A stretch of 64,000 bases of DNA, taken from Verticillium longisporum (taxonomy: Eukaryota > Ascomycota > Sordariomycetes > Glomerellales > Plectosphaerellaceae). The notes beneath the pieces are model-generated. The model did not search any database. It was given only the letters and a program-made list of their open reading frames with translations, and was not told the DNA's origin. The stretch is taken from the NCBI GenBank assembly GCA_019188255.1, contig JAETXT010000007.1:1178001-1242000 (forward strand), written 5' to 3'. Positions 46,343-57,601 of the stretch are shown piece by piece. Position numbers and translations under genes: made by a program. Numbering within the stretch: position 1 is the first letter of the stretch; every line of letters starts with the position of its first letter.

Positions 46343-48308
46343 CTACCGCGCGACAGGTCTGAGCCTGCACAGGAGCGGCGGCTTGTTCCACGTGTTGAAC
46401 GCCTTGACGTGGCGCAAGTCGCCCCCGACGTCCCAGAGATCGACCTCGCCGGGGGCCGTCGGCACGCGCTCGACGTCAAAGTGCCACAGCAGGTTGGCCA
46501 GGATGAGGCGCAGCTCGAGGTAGCTCAGGTGCTTGCCGATGCAGCCGCGCGGGCCGAGCGAGAAGGCCTGGCTCGCGTCGCGGGCGTCGCGCGCAAAGGG
46601 CGACGGCCCGTCGCCGTCGCCGTCGCCGTCGAGCCACCGCTCCGGCAGAAAGTCGTCGGGCCGCGCCCAGTTGCGGGGCGAGTGGGTGGCGGCCCAGCTG
46701 TAGACGGAGACGGTGGTGCCGCCGGGCAGGAGCTCGCCGGCGACCGTGTCGCCGCCGCGGGGCACGGTGCGCGTCAGGCCCGTGGGCACGGTGCGCGTCA
46801 GGCCCGTGGGCACGGGCGGGAAGATGCGCAGGGCCTCGTCGATGCAGGCGTTCATGTAGGGCAGGTCCTGGAGGGCGAGGAACTGCATGTCGGCGGCGCC
46901 GGCGGGGCCGGGGAAGGCGTCGCGGACCTCGCGCGTCAGGCGGGCGTGGGCGGCGGGGGTGCGCAGCAGGTGCATGAGCAGGCCCGAGAGGAGGGACGCC
47001 GTCGTCTCGGAGCCGGCGACGATGAAGAGGGCCGAGTTGAGGATAATCTCGTTCTGCGAGACGGTGCCCTTTTCGTTCTGTCGCAGGATGTAGTAGAGGA
47101 AGTCGCGGTGCTCGCGGCGGAGGCCCTCGTCGATGCGTCTACGTCGTCAGTTTCTGGCTGTTCTTTTCTTCCTACTTCATTTCCCACGGGAAATATGCGA
47201 CGACGACTGGCAGAGGGGCACTCACTGGAGGCACTTTTCCTGGCTCAGCTGCAAGTGCCTGACGCGCTTCTCGCGCAGGTCGCTCGGGATGAGCTTGACG
47301 AGCGTCCGCTGCCAGAAACTGCCCGTGCGGAACATGCGCCGCGTCGCCTGCTCGTAGGCGCCCGCCTTGATCGTGTCGGTGATGAGGGAGACCCAGGAGT
47401 GGAACACGCCGTCCTTGAGGCAGCCGAACGGTTCGCCAAAGGCCATGTCGCCGATGATGTCAAACGTCGTAAAGTCTGCGCCGGTCAGCTTTGTGTGCAT
47501 GTTGAGTCGGTGGTACTATGGGGCCGCCTCTAAGCCTGGCAAAATCCTGGCAGAATCCTGATAAAATCCTGACTAGGAAGCCTGGCAAAATGCCGAGCCG
47601 GCAAGGAATACGTACTAAACCAGTCGCACATGTTGACGGCGGCGCCGGACCGGGCCAGCGGCGTCAGCTTCTGCACAAAGAGGTCGACGTAGCCGCGGAT
47701 GATGCTCTCCTGCTCGAGCAGCGCCTTCTGGCTAAAGGCGTGGGACAGCGTGCGGCGCTGGCGGGCGTGGTTGGCGTCGTCGGCCATGGTCAGGGTCGTG
47801 GCGCCGGGGAGGTCCTGGACGGAGCCGACGTGGATGGCTGCGATGATTTAGCCTGTCGAGCTCGAGAAGAGAGGCAGGCAGGCAGGCAGGCTGGCAGGCA
47901 GGCAGGCAGATACGTACGGTCCTTGTGAAACTGCGGATGGCCCTGTCTGTGGCCGTAAATGTCCTTCCACGCCGCCGGGTCCGTAAAGGCGAGCTCCGAC
48001 GGCATGGTGCGCACAACGGGGCCGTACCGGAGGTGCAGCTGGTGCACGTCAAAGGGCCAGCGGCCGCGGAAGAGGCCGTAGATGCTGTAGACGGGGGAGA
48101 TCTTGGCGAGGAAGGGGCCCGGATACTTGGCCAGCGGGTGGAAGTAGTAGTTGTACACGCAGCTCCAGAGGGTGTAGATGGTGAGCTTTCCGGGGACGTC
48201 AGCTTTTGCCGTGAGCCTTTGGAGCAGCGAACTTACAAACGCGATAGTGGCCAGGCCGGCCAGGCCGGAGTAGTCGTACAGAAGCTGAACTGCACCCATT
48301 TTCCCCAT
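46343..48308 (-). CDS. Cytochrome P450 monooxygenase, CYP65-like (isotrichodermin C-15 hydroxylase type)
   Basis: Five exons on the minus strand: 48237-48308, 47918-48185, 47616-47837, 47226-47475, 46343-47138; 535 aa, all phases consistent. An N-terminal membrane helix is followed by YNYYFHPLAKYPGPFLAKIS. Other landmarks are the C-helix WxxxR in NHARQRRTLSHAFSQKAL, WFNFTTFDIIGDMAFGEPFG created by splicing, I-helix AGSETTASLLSG, ExxR as EALR, PERF-like DFLPERWL, and heme loop FSLGPRGCIGKHLSYLELR with the cysteine ligand. Such ER-bound enzymes hydroxylate terpenoids and other secondary metabolites. Substrate unknown. The sequence PTGLTRTV occurs twice in tandem after ExxR. Intron 2 holds a CCTG-type repeat. 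No frame lesions. Confidence 0.88.
46761..46808. repeat. 24-bp perfect tandem duplication inside the P450 coding exon
   Basis: Two identical 24-bp units (46761-46784, 46785-46808) and the start of a third. They encode PTGLTRTV twice, in frame, just after the ExxR helix. Confidence 0.9.
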
Positions 48309-49291
48309 GTTTGTTGTTGGTCGAACCGTGGTGGTCGCCTCTGTACAGTCGATGCTCAGATGTCCTCCCACGCCAGCAAGGCTGAACCTCATATACTGGC
48401 CGTCAGAGGAATCAGGACGTCGGCCATTGGTGAGGCCATCTCCACTCTGGGGGAGTCCCTGTGACGTCTCGCGCTAGGGATACGTTTACCCAGCGCCAGG
48501 GCGGCCGCGTCAGGGGTTTGATGTTGTGCTGGGACGATCTCTAGGGTGGGATCTGGTCTTCCCGAACGGCAACAGGCAGACAGCTATTGGAGGGAAAGGC
48601 CATTTGAGTGGCCATCAGGTTCAGGGTGATGCAAATGCTCGCGATGCTGAAGCTTGATGGTGTGTATGGAGTTTGATCGAGGGGTCCAGCGTAGCGTTTG
48701 AGGCTGGGATTTTGATGCTGGGATTTTTGAGGCCGGGATTTTGCAGCACTCCACGAAACCAGGTGACTGCAAGACGAAAGAACCCCATCCAGCTGTTCAT
48801 CCATATGACTCAAAGATGAAGCTGTCTGTCCTTGTCGTCAAGTCAAGTCTGATGGGTTTCGTCGAGGAGGCAGCTGTCGGGTGGAGCCTTGTCTTCGGTA
48901 CTTCCTGCCCTCCTTCGCGTCCCCACTGCAATCACCAGTTACTGGCAAGACCGGCCGGTCACTGCGGGGTCACTTCACGACTCGGCTGGTGGGTTCGGAT
49001 CTAGTTACCCGACCGTCTGATTGCATCTCTACGACTCATGAACATGATGCCAATGGCCTCGACCCAACTCAGGGGCATTCACTTGCCTCGTCATCATGGG
49101 CGTGTGCCGAAAGGAAGGCAAAGGCAAGGAAAAACACAAGGTATCATGACGACGCAGCTGTTGCTGCTGGCTTGAAAGCCCTTACAAAAATACACACAAG
49201 TCCAGCCCGCCCAACGCCGTCTTTGCCCCATGCAATGCTGACGCCTTCAAGATGCAACCCACGTGCTCGCCCGCCAGACGCGACGCCCAAC
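48309..49291. other. Intergenic region, P450 promoter side
   Basis: About 1 kb between the P450 start and the 3' end of the carotenoid oxygenase. A repeated TTTTGATGCTGGGATTTTTGAG-like motif (GGGATTTTG units) lies near 48705-48745. No gene is seen. Confidence 0.65.
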
Positions 49292-51177
49292 TCACAGGTA
49301 GCCCGTCGGCGCATGCACGCCGTGGAACCCAAGCCCGATGGAGAATGGACATTCCGCCCTGCCCAGTTCCGTCAGGTCCCTCGCGTTGAGGCACAGCAGG
49401 TAGCTTCGCTGCGCGCTGCCATCGAGCACAACACTCAACAGCACGCCGTCGTCCTCGTCCGCCATCTCCCCCGCCACGGGCCGCGGCACAAAGATGGTCT
49501 CGCCTGGTGTGTGCCCCCGCGGACACCCCCAGAGCAGCGCCCCCTTCGTCTGCGTGTCCGTCTTGACCACCGTGTCGAGCAGCGTGCTTCGCCCCCGGTT
49601 CGCCAGCGAGTACATGTAGCGGTGTCGTTTCGTGTGGTATGCCGGGTTAATGACAGGCAGCTCGCCGGCGTGCGGTCCGGGAATCGAGGACACGAGCTCC
49701 CACTGGCCCTGCTTCTTGCCCGACGTGAGCGACACGCCGAGGCGATACCGGGCGAGCCGCGGGTGGAGTGTCTGCAGCCTGTTCTTTTCGCCCCAGAACT
49801 TCTTTGCGGCGTCATTCCTGTCGAGCAGCACGTCGTAGGAGAAGCTTCGGATGACGTCTTGATTCGGGTACTCGATGACGTCGCAGAAGAGGTCCACGAC
49901 GGAACCATCCGGTGTCGTCTCCTCAAACGCATTGACCGAGTGGAAGTAGAAGGCGCCGGGTGTGTCAACGCTGGCGTCGCGCCCCCTTTTTCCCCCGGTG
50001 GGCGCCGCCGAGCCCCTTGCACCGCTGCGTCTCATCCAACGCCTCGATCGAGGCGAGAATGTTCCGGTTCCACGGCACCTTGAGCCCGGCCAGCCCAAAG
50101 TGCGCGACGGGGATGCAGAGGACGACGTAGCTCGGCGTCAGGAAGAAACTGTGCATGTAGCCGGCCTTGGCGCCGGCGTCGCTGATGGTGGCCAGTATGT
50201 CCGTCTTGCCCGTGGCCGCGCTGACACGGAACACGCGATACGTGGCCGTCCTGCCAAAGTCGAGGTTGTAGTTGAAGAGGTCGCCCGTCTCCGGGTCCCT
50301 CTGCGCGTGGGCGCATGAGCTGGGGCCCTTGAGGTCCGGGTGCAGCTTGGATTGCCGGGCGACGCCGACGGGCTCGAGGGTGTCGGGGTCGGCCTCGACG
50401 AGCATGCTGGCGTCGGTGGATATCCACACGTTGCGGACGCCGTTGCGGTGGCCGCCCGACGGGGTGTCGTCGCCCTTGGGAGGGCCATTTGGCGGCGACA
50501 GGCGGTCCTTCGGCGGCGACAGACGGTCCCTCGGCGGCGACAGGCCGGGGACGTTCGTGTTGACAGCGACGGACACGTTGCTGCCCTGCGGCTGCCTCTG
50601 GAACATGCTCATGACCTTGCCAAACAGGCCAATGCAGGGGTCCCGCCGCTGGCCGAACGAGTAGGCGTTGCGCATGCCCTGGGCCCTGATCTCGCTGACG
50701 AGCGTCTCGGCCTGGCGGCGCGACGAGTAGACGACGCGCAGGGGCGCGCCGGCGGCCTCGTCCGCGGGGACGATGCGGAAGAGGTGCGTGTGCGCGAAGC
50801 CGTCGAACCAGTGCGTGACGTAGTGGGTGCCTTTGGGGCTGTTCTCGACCTTGCAGGCGCCGGGGCCGGTCCGGTACAGCGAGCCGGCCGCCCAGTCGGG
50901 GATGTGGCCGCGGACGGTCAGTTCGAGGGGGCCGCGTTCCTCGGTGAGGCCGTCAAACTGGGGCTGTCAGGACGGAGGCATGATGGGGCGGGGCGTCGGG
51001 AGGGACAAGAGGGGGGATCCAACGTACGCCGGCCTCGTTGGGCCATTCCTTGTAGGTCTGGTTGGAGATGTTCTGGGCAAACTCTTTCCGGTCGGCGTCG
51101 GCATCGTGCGGGGTGCGCAGGACGGGTGTCGTGCCCGGCAGCGCGGCGGCCTCTGCGAGCATCGCGGCAGAGCCCAT
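49292..51177 (-). CDS. Carotenoid cleavage oxygenase (RPE65/torulene dioxygenase family), one frameshift
   Basis: Exon 1 is 51028-51177 (MGSAAMLAEAAALPG...); exon 2 is 50963-49292. After splicing the N-terminal blade reads PQFDGLTEERGPLELTVRG then GSLYRTGPGACKVE. Four iron-ligand His regions are visible: SSCAHAQRDPETGDLFNYN, GYMHSFFLTPSYVVL, AFYFHSVNAFEE and GLGFHGVHAP at the C-terminus. The frame changes within the C5-T5-C5 run at 49982-49996 (plus-strand letters), net one base too many or two too few; both sides are family-like. These non-heme iron enzymes cleave carotenoids or stilbenes; fungal members include torulene and beta-carotene oxygenases. No carotenoid-synthesis genes are nearby, so the substrate is open. 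The protein contains a lineage-specific SPPRDRLSPPKDRLSPP insert. Confidence 0.8.
50491..50553. repeat. 21-bp tandem repeat in the carotenoid oxygenase gene
   Basis: Nearly three units of a GGCGGCGACAGGCGGTCC-type repeat coding for LSPPKDR-like heptads, in a loop insertion not expected in the family. Confidence 0.8.
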
Positions 51178-53407
51178 GAGACGACGATGGGTGAGCCGTC
51201 GAAGCTGGCAGAGCTGGCGGGTGACGGGTTGAGGGTTCAGATTGGCGAGCTGGGAGAGCGGCTGCGGTCCTTAGATAGGGTCCGGCTGGCAGGTCTCAAG
51301 GCGGTTAGGTGTCTCAGGGCGTAGCGTGGTCTTGGCTGTGGTCTTGGGCAAGGCGTGATGCGGCTGGCGTGGTCTCTTTTGGATGAAGGTGGCAGGTTAT
51401 GAAGTCGACATGAGTGCGTCTTGGGAAAGAGGCAGTCGAGCTATGGCACCTTCTTCGGCCAAGATGGGTACTTGCCTTACGGTGTGCAGAAGGAAAGAAG
51501 TCAACCCCTCGATATAAGGCACATGTGGAAAGAGGGGAGTCGCACGAGTGTCTTGTACTGGATCGCGCTTGCCGTGTCCTGGTCTTTGCTTTCCTCACCT
51601 CACGATGCACTCTCGGTAGAAGACGAAGAATTCATGGCAAAACAGAAGCAGAAAAAGAAGCAGAAAATGAAGATGAAGAGGGAGCGGGGGTAAAGGGGGA
51701 CATGGCTGAGCTCATAGGGGCGGACCCGTGGACTCGACGATGGCACTGATGATGCATAGTAGTGATGATGCCCTGACACGACAAGACACGGACATGGTCG
51801 CTCGCACTCGCACATGCTGCATGCACGAGAACATACGGACCTGCATCCCCCCGGCTCTTCTCTCCTTCTCGCCTTGCAGGCAGGGTTCCTTCTCGAAGAG
51901 GGGGGGGCCCACGTCTCTCGCTTAAGGTACTGAGGAGAGCTAACCGGGCCAGATCAGGACGACGGGCAATGGTCACAGGCCGAACCAGGCGGTCGGGCAG
52001 AGTGGCTGTCTTGCGTCTTTGCTTGGGCATGGCGGAATTGAGGCCGGGGCGGGTCGCTGGCCGAGAGAGGAGGGCCCCGCCGATGGAGGTTCGGACTTTG
52101 GGGAATCAAGACAGTGGCTCGTAGGTGCAGGGCGGTTTGATGCTGGGAGGTCCACCGTTCCCTTGCCCTCCGGTGCATCCGTTCATGGCATCGTCATCGA
52201 TCTCTGGATGAGGTGGGACATGTCAACTGGCTGGCTGGCGACGAGAGAGAGGGCAAGCGGGTAAGATGCACGACACAACAGAAAGACCCCCAAGCATGGA
52301 GGCAATTCCGTCTTCTCGCTTGACCTAGCAACGGGCGAGCCTCATCACGGTTAGATCGCCGTCGTGGTCTGGCGAGCGGCTGAGGGAGCGCCCCCAGGTA
52401 ATGGCAGCGGGGCGTGGGACAGCAGTGCCGGACCGCTCCAGCGCATGGCAGCCACCGGGGAAGCCACTGAAGCACGGGCAGATTAGCTGATCACCGCCCT
52501 GGCGAATGGGCGAACGGCGCGCCGGCAGCCGGGCTCCAGCGTCCCGACGCTGCGTCGAGGGGCCAATCAGCGGCTCTACGTAGCGAGTGCATCGGTGCTA
52601 GAGATGCTGTGCCTGTGATTGTTGGCTTGTAGAGCCTTTTGGCGGGCCATGTGTCTGAGTGCTTGCTGCCAGGTAAGGTACGGTGAAGGTCCTGGCATGG
52701 CACGTGTTTATTAGCCATGTTTATTAGCCACATTATGCGCCCCCTCCGATTGACCGCCTCTCCCTCATCCCTTGCTCGGTAGAGTCCTGCTCGCAAGACT
52801 CCTGCTCGCAAGACTCCTGCTCGCAAGACTCCTGCTCGCAAGACTCCTGCTCGCTAGAGTCCTCCACGAAGCCATCATCCTCCCAACGCCGCCAACGTGT
52901 CACCGCCCACCCGCTGCAAGCCACATGCGTCCTCGCAACGGCACCCTTTGACGAGCGTCTCGCTTACGACGTAGATACAGAACATGGTCGATCCCTGCGC
53001 GCCCCCAATCTCGATGCCCGCCCTGTCCTGTTGTCTCGAATGCCCATCCCAGCGACCCGGGCCCCGACATGGCGTGAGATGAGGCGACTGCATCTCGCCG
53101 CAGACAGGACTGCATCCCGCGGCAGCCAGGGCGGCCTCGTTCCGCTGAGGCCAAAGGGCCATGCAACGCCAGTGCTGTCCTCGCGAACTTGCTGTCTTCA
53201 TGCAGACCGGATCATCTGGAACATGCGTTTTCTTATTGCCTGATGCTGCACTACCTGACCAACTGATCCAACACTGACCGACAATCTGCTCCGCCTACTG
53301 ACTCTGGTCTCGCTGCCGCCGCCGCAGCCGCTGCTACATCTCTTGCTCTGTCCACCCTGTCCCGTGCCGTCTTGCTCCGTCCGGCCTGCGCATATCGTCT
53401 CTGCCAA
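51178..53407. other. Intergenic region between carotenoid oxygenase and RING-like gene
   Basis: About 2.2 kb. Frames such as 51632-52030 (-) are Ser/Arg low-complexity and unsupported. It holds a GAAGCAGAAAAAGAAG-type purine tract near 51640-51690 and a 15-bp minisatellite at 52786-52860. Confidence 0.6.
52786..52860. repeat. 15-bp minisatellite
   Basis: Four perfect CCTGCTCGCAAGACT units and a fifth diverged unit. The length is a multiple of three, so frames stay open through it and produce artificial repetitive peptides. Confidence 0.92.
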
Positions 53408-55093
53408 CTACCCAACCGTGCCGTCGTCCACTGGCTGCTCCTCCCTGACAGCCGCCAGCAACCGCTGCGCCATGCGCGGCTGGCGGCCCCACGACTGGAA
53501 GCACCGACGGCAGTCCGGGCACGACCAGTCCGTCTCGGGCCCCTGCCGGACGAGCAGCTGGAAGAGGCACCGCGCCCCAAACACGTGCCCGCACTGCACA
53601 ATCTCCACCGGCACCTCGCCCTCGCAGTACCTGTCGCGCTCGTAGTAGAACGCCCAGTCCTCCCTGTCGCGCGACCTCTCGTCCGCCGACGTGCGCGAGT
53701 GCACCGACGTGCCGTGACTCTCGCCCGGACCGTGGCCCGCCGGGCTGGCCGCGAGGAGCTCGGCGCCGTCCGCCGCGTCAAAGTACGCGTTCGTGCAGAG
53801 CGGGCAGCAGAAGACGTCCTGCGCGCCCTGTGGCACGTCGCCGCCCTCTGGCACGTCGCCGCCCTCTGGCACGTCGCCGTCGCCGCCCTGCGTCTGGAGC
53901 TGCGTCCCCGCGCGGAGCTGCGCGCCCGTGACCTCGCGCGTCAGGAACCAGAAGAGAAGCTGGCTCTGCTGGTAGACCGTCTCCTTGGCGAACCAGTCGC
54001 TCTTCTGCTGCACGAGCCACGTCCTGCCCCCGTCGTCGACCTCCTGCAGGCCGCGCCGCACCGCCGTCGTCGTCATGTGCGTTGTGATTGTGCTCGCGAG
54101 CTGCTCGAGGGCCGGCAGGCTCGGCCGTCGCCGCCACGGCGCCGGCACGATCTCGAAGAGCCGCTCGAGCACGAGCTGCAGCCGCGCGTCCGACAGCCCA
54201 ATGTCCTCGACCATCATGTGGCCCATGCACCGCAGCACGGCCGTCCTCACCCCGGTGTCCTGCGCCTCCATGTCGAGCATCCCCCGCTCGTCGCCCCACA
54301 TCCTGTGCCACGGCCGCGACGCTCTGTCCTCGAGCAGGAGCGTCGTGCGCGCCTGGTGCTCGAGCAGCGTCGTGCGGAACTTGAACTGCGCCTCCCAGTA
54401 CGGCTGGCACCGGGCCCGGCCGTCGCGGAAGAACGGAAACGCCTCTTTGCGCTCGGCATGCTCCCTGCGCAGCCGCGTCTCGCTCGCCGCCTCGGCGGTC
54501 GCCCGTTCGATGACTTCTGAATGACGGCTTGGGTGCACGGCGTCGCGCCGGTAGACGAGGTCGCGGATCGGCTGGCCTGCGCGCGTGGCGGCCATGGTGC
54601 GCAAGGCGGTGGCGGGGTTGTAGAGAAACCGCCTGACGTCCGAAGCGTTGGCGTCGCAGCGGCAGCGGTTGAGCCAGTGGCTGTGCTCCTTGCAGGCCGT
54701 CTCGCGGGTGAGCCAGGCGTAGGCGGCGTACATGTCGTCCCAGGAGAGAGCGCCGCGGGGTCCCCAGGTGTGGGTGAGGAGACAGCCGATGAGGGGTCGC
54801 ATGTACGAGGCCCAGTCACTGACGTAGCGGTCGGCAAACTGGGCATCAACGTCGTCATGGCGAGGGGTTGTCCAGGTTACGACAACGTCGGGAAGGCCAG
54901 CGGGCGTGACGAGAGACGACCGGCCGGTGCATGAGGGGCAGCCGTAGGGATGACGGGTTTCGCGGCGGTCCCAGAGGTCGGCGGGACAGGGTTCGAGGGC
55001 GGCGCAGAGAATATTGACCTTCTCGATGTGCGTCTTGACGTCGCGCTCCTCCTGGCCGAGGCATGTGTAGATGCGTACGTCTCGGATGCACAT
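53408..55093 (-). CDS. RING-finger-like protein of unknown function
   Basis: A single exon of 561 aa. A Cys-rich N-terminus (CRCDANASDVRRFL, HPYGCPSCTG) is followed by a helical Arg/Glu-rich body. The C-terminal zinc domain reads FCCPLCTNAYFD, then after an insert of about 70 residues EIVQCGHVFGARCLFQLL and SCPDCRRCFQSW, matching a C3HC4-like RING with a long loop. This suggests an E3 ubiquitin ligase, but the insert and no named family keep it tentative. Just before the RING it has the repeat GGDVPEGGDVPEGGDVPQG from an 18-bp DNA repeat at 53828-53878. An acidic/Arg-rich open frame on the opposite strand is a shadow. Confidence 0.65.
   Translation of the reverse strand: MCIRDVRIYTCLGQEERDVKTHIEKVNILCAALEPCPADLWDRRETRHPYGCPSCTGRSSLVTPAGLPDVVVTWTTPRHDDVDAQFADRYVSDWASYMRPLIGCLLTHTWGPRGALSWDDMYAAYAWLTRETACKEHSHWLNRCRCDANASDVRRFLYNPATALRTMAATRAGQPIRDLVYRRDAVHPSRHSEVIERATAEAASETRLRREHAERKEAFPFFRDGRARCQPYWEAQFKFRTTLLEHQARTTLLLEDRASRPWHRMWGDERGMLDMEAQDTGVRTAVLRCMGHMMVEDIGLSDARLQLVLERLFEIVPAPWRRRPSLPALEQLASTITTHMTTTAVRRGLQEVDDGGRTWLVQQKSDWFAKETVYQQSQLLFWFLTREVTGAQLRAGTQLQTQGGDGDVPEGGDVPEGGDVPQGAQDVFCCPLCTNAYFDAADGAELLAASPAGHGPGESHGTSVHSRTSADERSRDREDWAFYYERDRYCEGEVPVEIVQCGHVFGARCLFQLLVRQGPETDWSCPDCRRCFQSWGRQPRMAQRLLAAVREEQPVDDGTVG
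53828..53878. repeat. 18-bp coding repeat in the RING-like gene
   Basis: Nearly three CCCTCTGGCACGTCGCCG-type units giving the hexapeptide repeat GGDVPE. Confidence 0.85.
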
Positions 55094-56081
55094 GGCCGCA
55101 TTGGTTAGGCGTGGTATCTTGCCGTTCCGTAGAAAACTGACTCAATTCGTGAGGGACTGTGAGGAACAAGAGAAATTGTTGGGTTAAAATGCCAATGGCA
55201 GGACCATGGTTTTATGAGGATCATCTGGACGCCGTCATGGCGAGCCGCTGTTGGGCTCGGAGAGCACTTGAAATGCTAGAAGAACCTTTGTTGCATCGCC
55301 TGAACTTGGAAAGCACATGGCTTCTTGTCCTGCATTCCAGCGAGATCTCGGGTAGGCTACACCTGGCAAAGGATGGTTTCTGAGGAAGGCGTGACAATGG
55401 GGGATGTGCTATCCTTTGTTCGTCGAGAACCCAGACAACAAGGGCCGGCTGGCTTCGATCATTTGGGGCATCCGGAAAAGGTAACGTCGGGAGTAGGCTG
55501 TTCTCAATACAAAGACTCTCGAGATTGCTTTGCCAGTGAGAGGCTTGGGAGGATGCTGTAGTCCTTGATCTGGGATGAAAGGGCGGCCATTGCGAGAATG
55601 GTGGTGGGATTGGAGAGCGTGGTTTGCCGATTGTGGACTACATTGGCGGTGAAAATGAGCATGCGGGAATGTTGGCTGAGTTCCAGAGTAGTCTGCCGTG
55701 ATGATGGATGGGAAGAATTGATAGAAATATGCATGTGGTTGTGTTCCATCCAACCCATGGCTCAACAGTCGAGTAGATGCAAATGGCAACATGTCGTCGA
55801 GGTCCAGAGCTCTGCCCGGGTTAGGGTCGATCGCACCAGGGGTCGCCCCACAGCGGGAGGCCCTGGCAGGCCTGGCAAGCCTGGCCCATGCGGCCAACCC
55901 CGCTGACCGCTGGCCGCTGGCCGCTGCCCGCTGGCTGTCGTTGCTGGCCTCCGAGAATCCACCCAAAGTCAATAAACTGAGCCAGACCAAACCTCAACCT
56001 GCCTGTCCATCGACAGCTCCCGCGACTCACCGCCCCGAGCAGCCCTCATACGACAGCGACAGCCGCGCGAAAAAAGACACC
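55094..56081. other. Divergent intergenic region between RING-like gene and MAD2
   Basis: About 1 kb. No gene is supported; the frames seen are short. A CTGGCAGGCCTGG-type repeat near 55862-55888 and GCTGGCCGCTGGCCGCTGCC near 55908-55930 are low-complexity. It probably contains both promoters. Confidence 0.6.
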
Positions 56082-57128
56082 ATGGCACCCAAGGAAGACA
56101 AGGACAAGGATGCCTCCAAGGTGCACAAGCTCGCCCTGAGGGGCAGCGCCAAGCTTGTTGCCGAATTCGTATGTCGTCGCACCCTCGAAGCTCGAAGCTC
56201 GAAGCTCCCGCTCGACTTGCAATGCAATGCAGAAACGCTGACGATTCCTCACCTGCAGTTCCAATACTCGATCCACACCATTCTGTCCGATGCCACTGTC
56301 CAGTCTCTCGCCGCGAGCAACCGCTGACCAACCCCAGGTTCCAACGAGGTGTCTACCCCGCCGAAGACTTCTCCGTGTACGTCGGCGCCTCCGTCCCGAC
56401 CTCGCCGACAACCTGCTGACCCTCACTGCTCCAGCGTCAAGAAATATGGCCTCAACATGCTCGGTCCGTCTGCAGAAACATGTCCAATGACCCGAAGGTT
56501 TTCCTTTGCTAAGCCGCAGCAGTCTCCTCCGACGACCAGGTCCGCGCCTACATCAAGAAGATCATGGGCCAGCTCGACCGCTGGATGAAGTACGGCAAGA
56601 TCTCCAAGCTCGTCATCGTCATCACGAGCAAGGACACGGGCGAGCACGTCGAGCGCTGGCAGTTTGACGTCCAAATCTTCAACCAGCACAAGTCGTCCAA
56701 GTCCAAGGCCGCCAAGGCCGACCAGGAGAACGCCGCGCCCGTGTGAGTGACGCCTGTCCAGTCTTTTCTCTTCTTTTCCTCTCCTTTCCTTTTTTTCCCT
56801 TGTCTCTTCCCTTCCCGAGCTCCACATCTGTAGCCAGCTGACGTCCCTGCCAGCACCGAAGACGCGCCCGACAAGACGGAAAAGGAGATCCAGGACGAGA
56901 TCGCCGCCATTTTCCGCCAGATCACCGCCTCCGTCACCTTCCTGCCCCAGCTCGACGGCGACTGCACCTTCAACGTGCTCGTCTACGCCGGCCGACAGCG
57001 AGGTGCCCGTCGAGTGGGGCGACAGCGACGCCAAGGAGATTGAGAACGCCGAGCGCGTCCAGCTGCGCGGCTTCAGCACGAGCAACCACCGCGTCGACAC
57101 GCTCGTGAGCTACCGCCTGGCCGAGTAG
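56082..57128 (+). CDS. MAD2: Spindle assembly checkpoint protein Mad2 (HORMA domain), one frame lesion
   Basis: Six exons: 56082-56168, 56259-56284 (26 nt), 56338-56376 (39 nt), 56435-56463 (29 nt), 56523-56742, 56854-57128. Splicing gives GSAKLVAEF, FQYSIHTILFQRGVYPAEDF, SVVKKYGLNMLVSSDDQ, then MGQLDRWMKYGKISKLVIVI, VERWQFDVQIF, IQDEIAAIFRQITASVTFLP and NAERVQLRGFSTSNHRVDTL. This is the complete HORMA fold with its C-terminal safety belt. The exon 2 donor GTCCGA is non-consensus. The frame slips near 56989-56992 between NVLVYA and DSEVPVEWGDSD (one base too many or two too few). Mad2 binds Mad1 and Cdc20 at unattached kinetochores and delays anaphase. Confidence 0.9.
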
Positions 57129-57601
57129 ATGGGGGGTGGTCACGAGCTTTTTTTTTTTTTTAATTCTCGGCAGTCGCAACGGTATGGGACTGCCAAGTGA
57201 CGAGGAATAAGGGATATAGGTTGAAGGTTGCTTGGTTAGAGGAAGCAGGCAGGCAGGCGTACGGCGTTGACACCATTTTGGTTTGAGATATTCCTCTCCA
57301 CAAACTGGCATGTGAGGACAGGCCATCATCTCGGCGAGGAGGTACCATATGTCTACCAAAGCTACCGACGGCGCAGCTCGCCACGAAATGGATCGAGCCT
57401 TTGCGCAAAGAAAACATGCCCCCCTGCCACCGTCTCCCTCTGCTTAAGTATTTGCCATCCGACTTCATCATTCATGCTTGTTGCTTTTAAACCCCTGCAC
57501 CGCTACTCATGCTGTCCCCAACCTACTGTCCCCCCTGCTTTCATGCAGATGCAACCTCAACGCCATGTCAGCCATCCACACACACACATGCCCCCCACGC
57601 C
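57129..57601. other. Convergent intergenic region
   Basis: About 470 bp between MAD2 (+) and UBP14 (-) stops, with a T15 tract near 57149-57163. No gene is seen. Confidence 0.7.

Noticed and set aside
48881..50083. 400-codon plus-strand open frame
   Set aside because: Mostly antisense to the carotenoid oxygenase, with no recognisable family.
46343..51177. Biosynthetic gene cluster for a secondary metabolite
   Set aside because: Only a P450 and a carotenoid oxygenase are present; no polyketide, peptide or terpene synthase is seen in the window.
52491..52924. Repetitive peptides such as RAGVL or EQESC repeats
   Set aside because: Produced by a 15-bp minisatellite that keeps all frames open; not a gene.
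53372..54520. 382-codon plus-strand open frame
   Set aside because: Arg/Pro/His-rich mirror of the RING-like gene; the minus strand has the zinc motifs.
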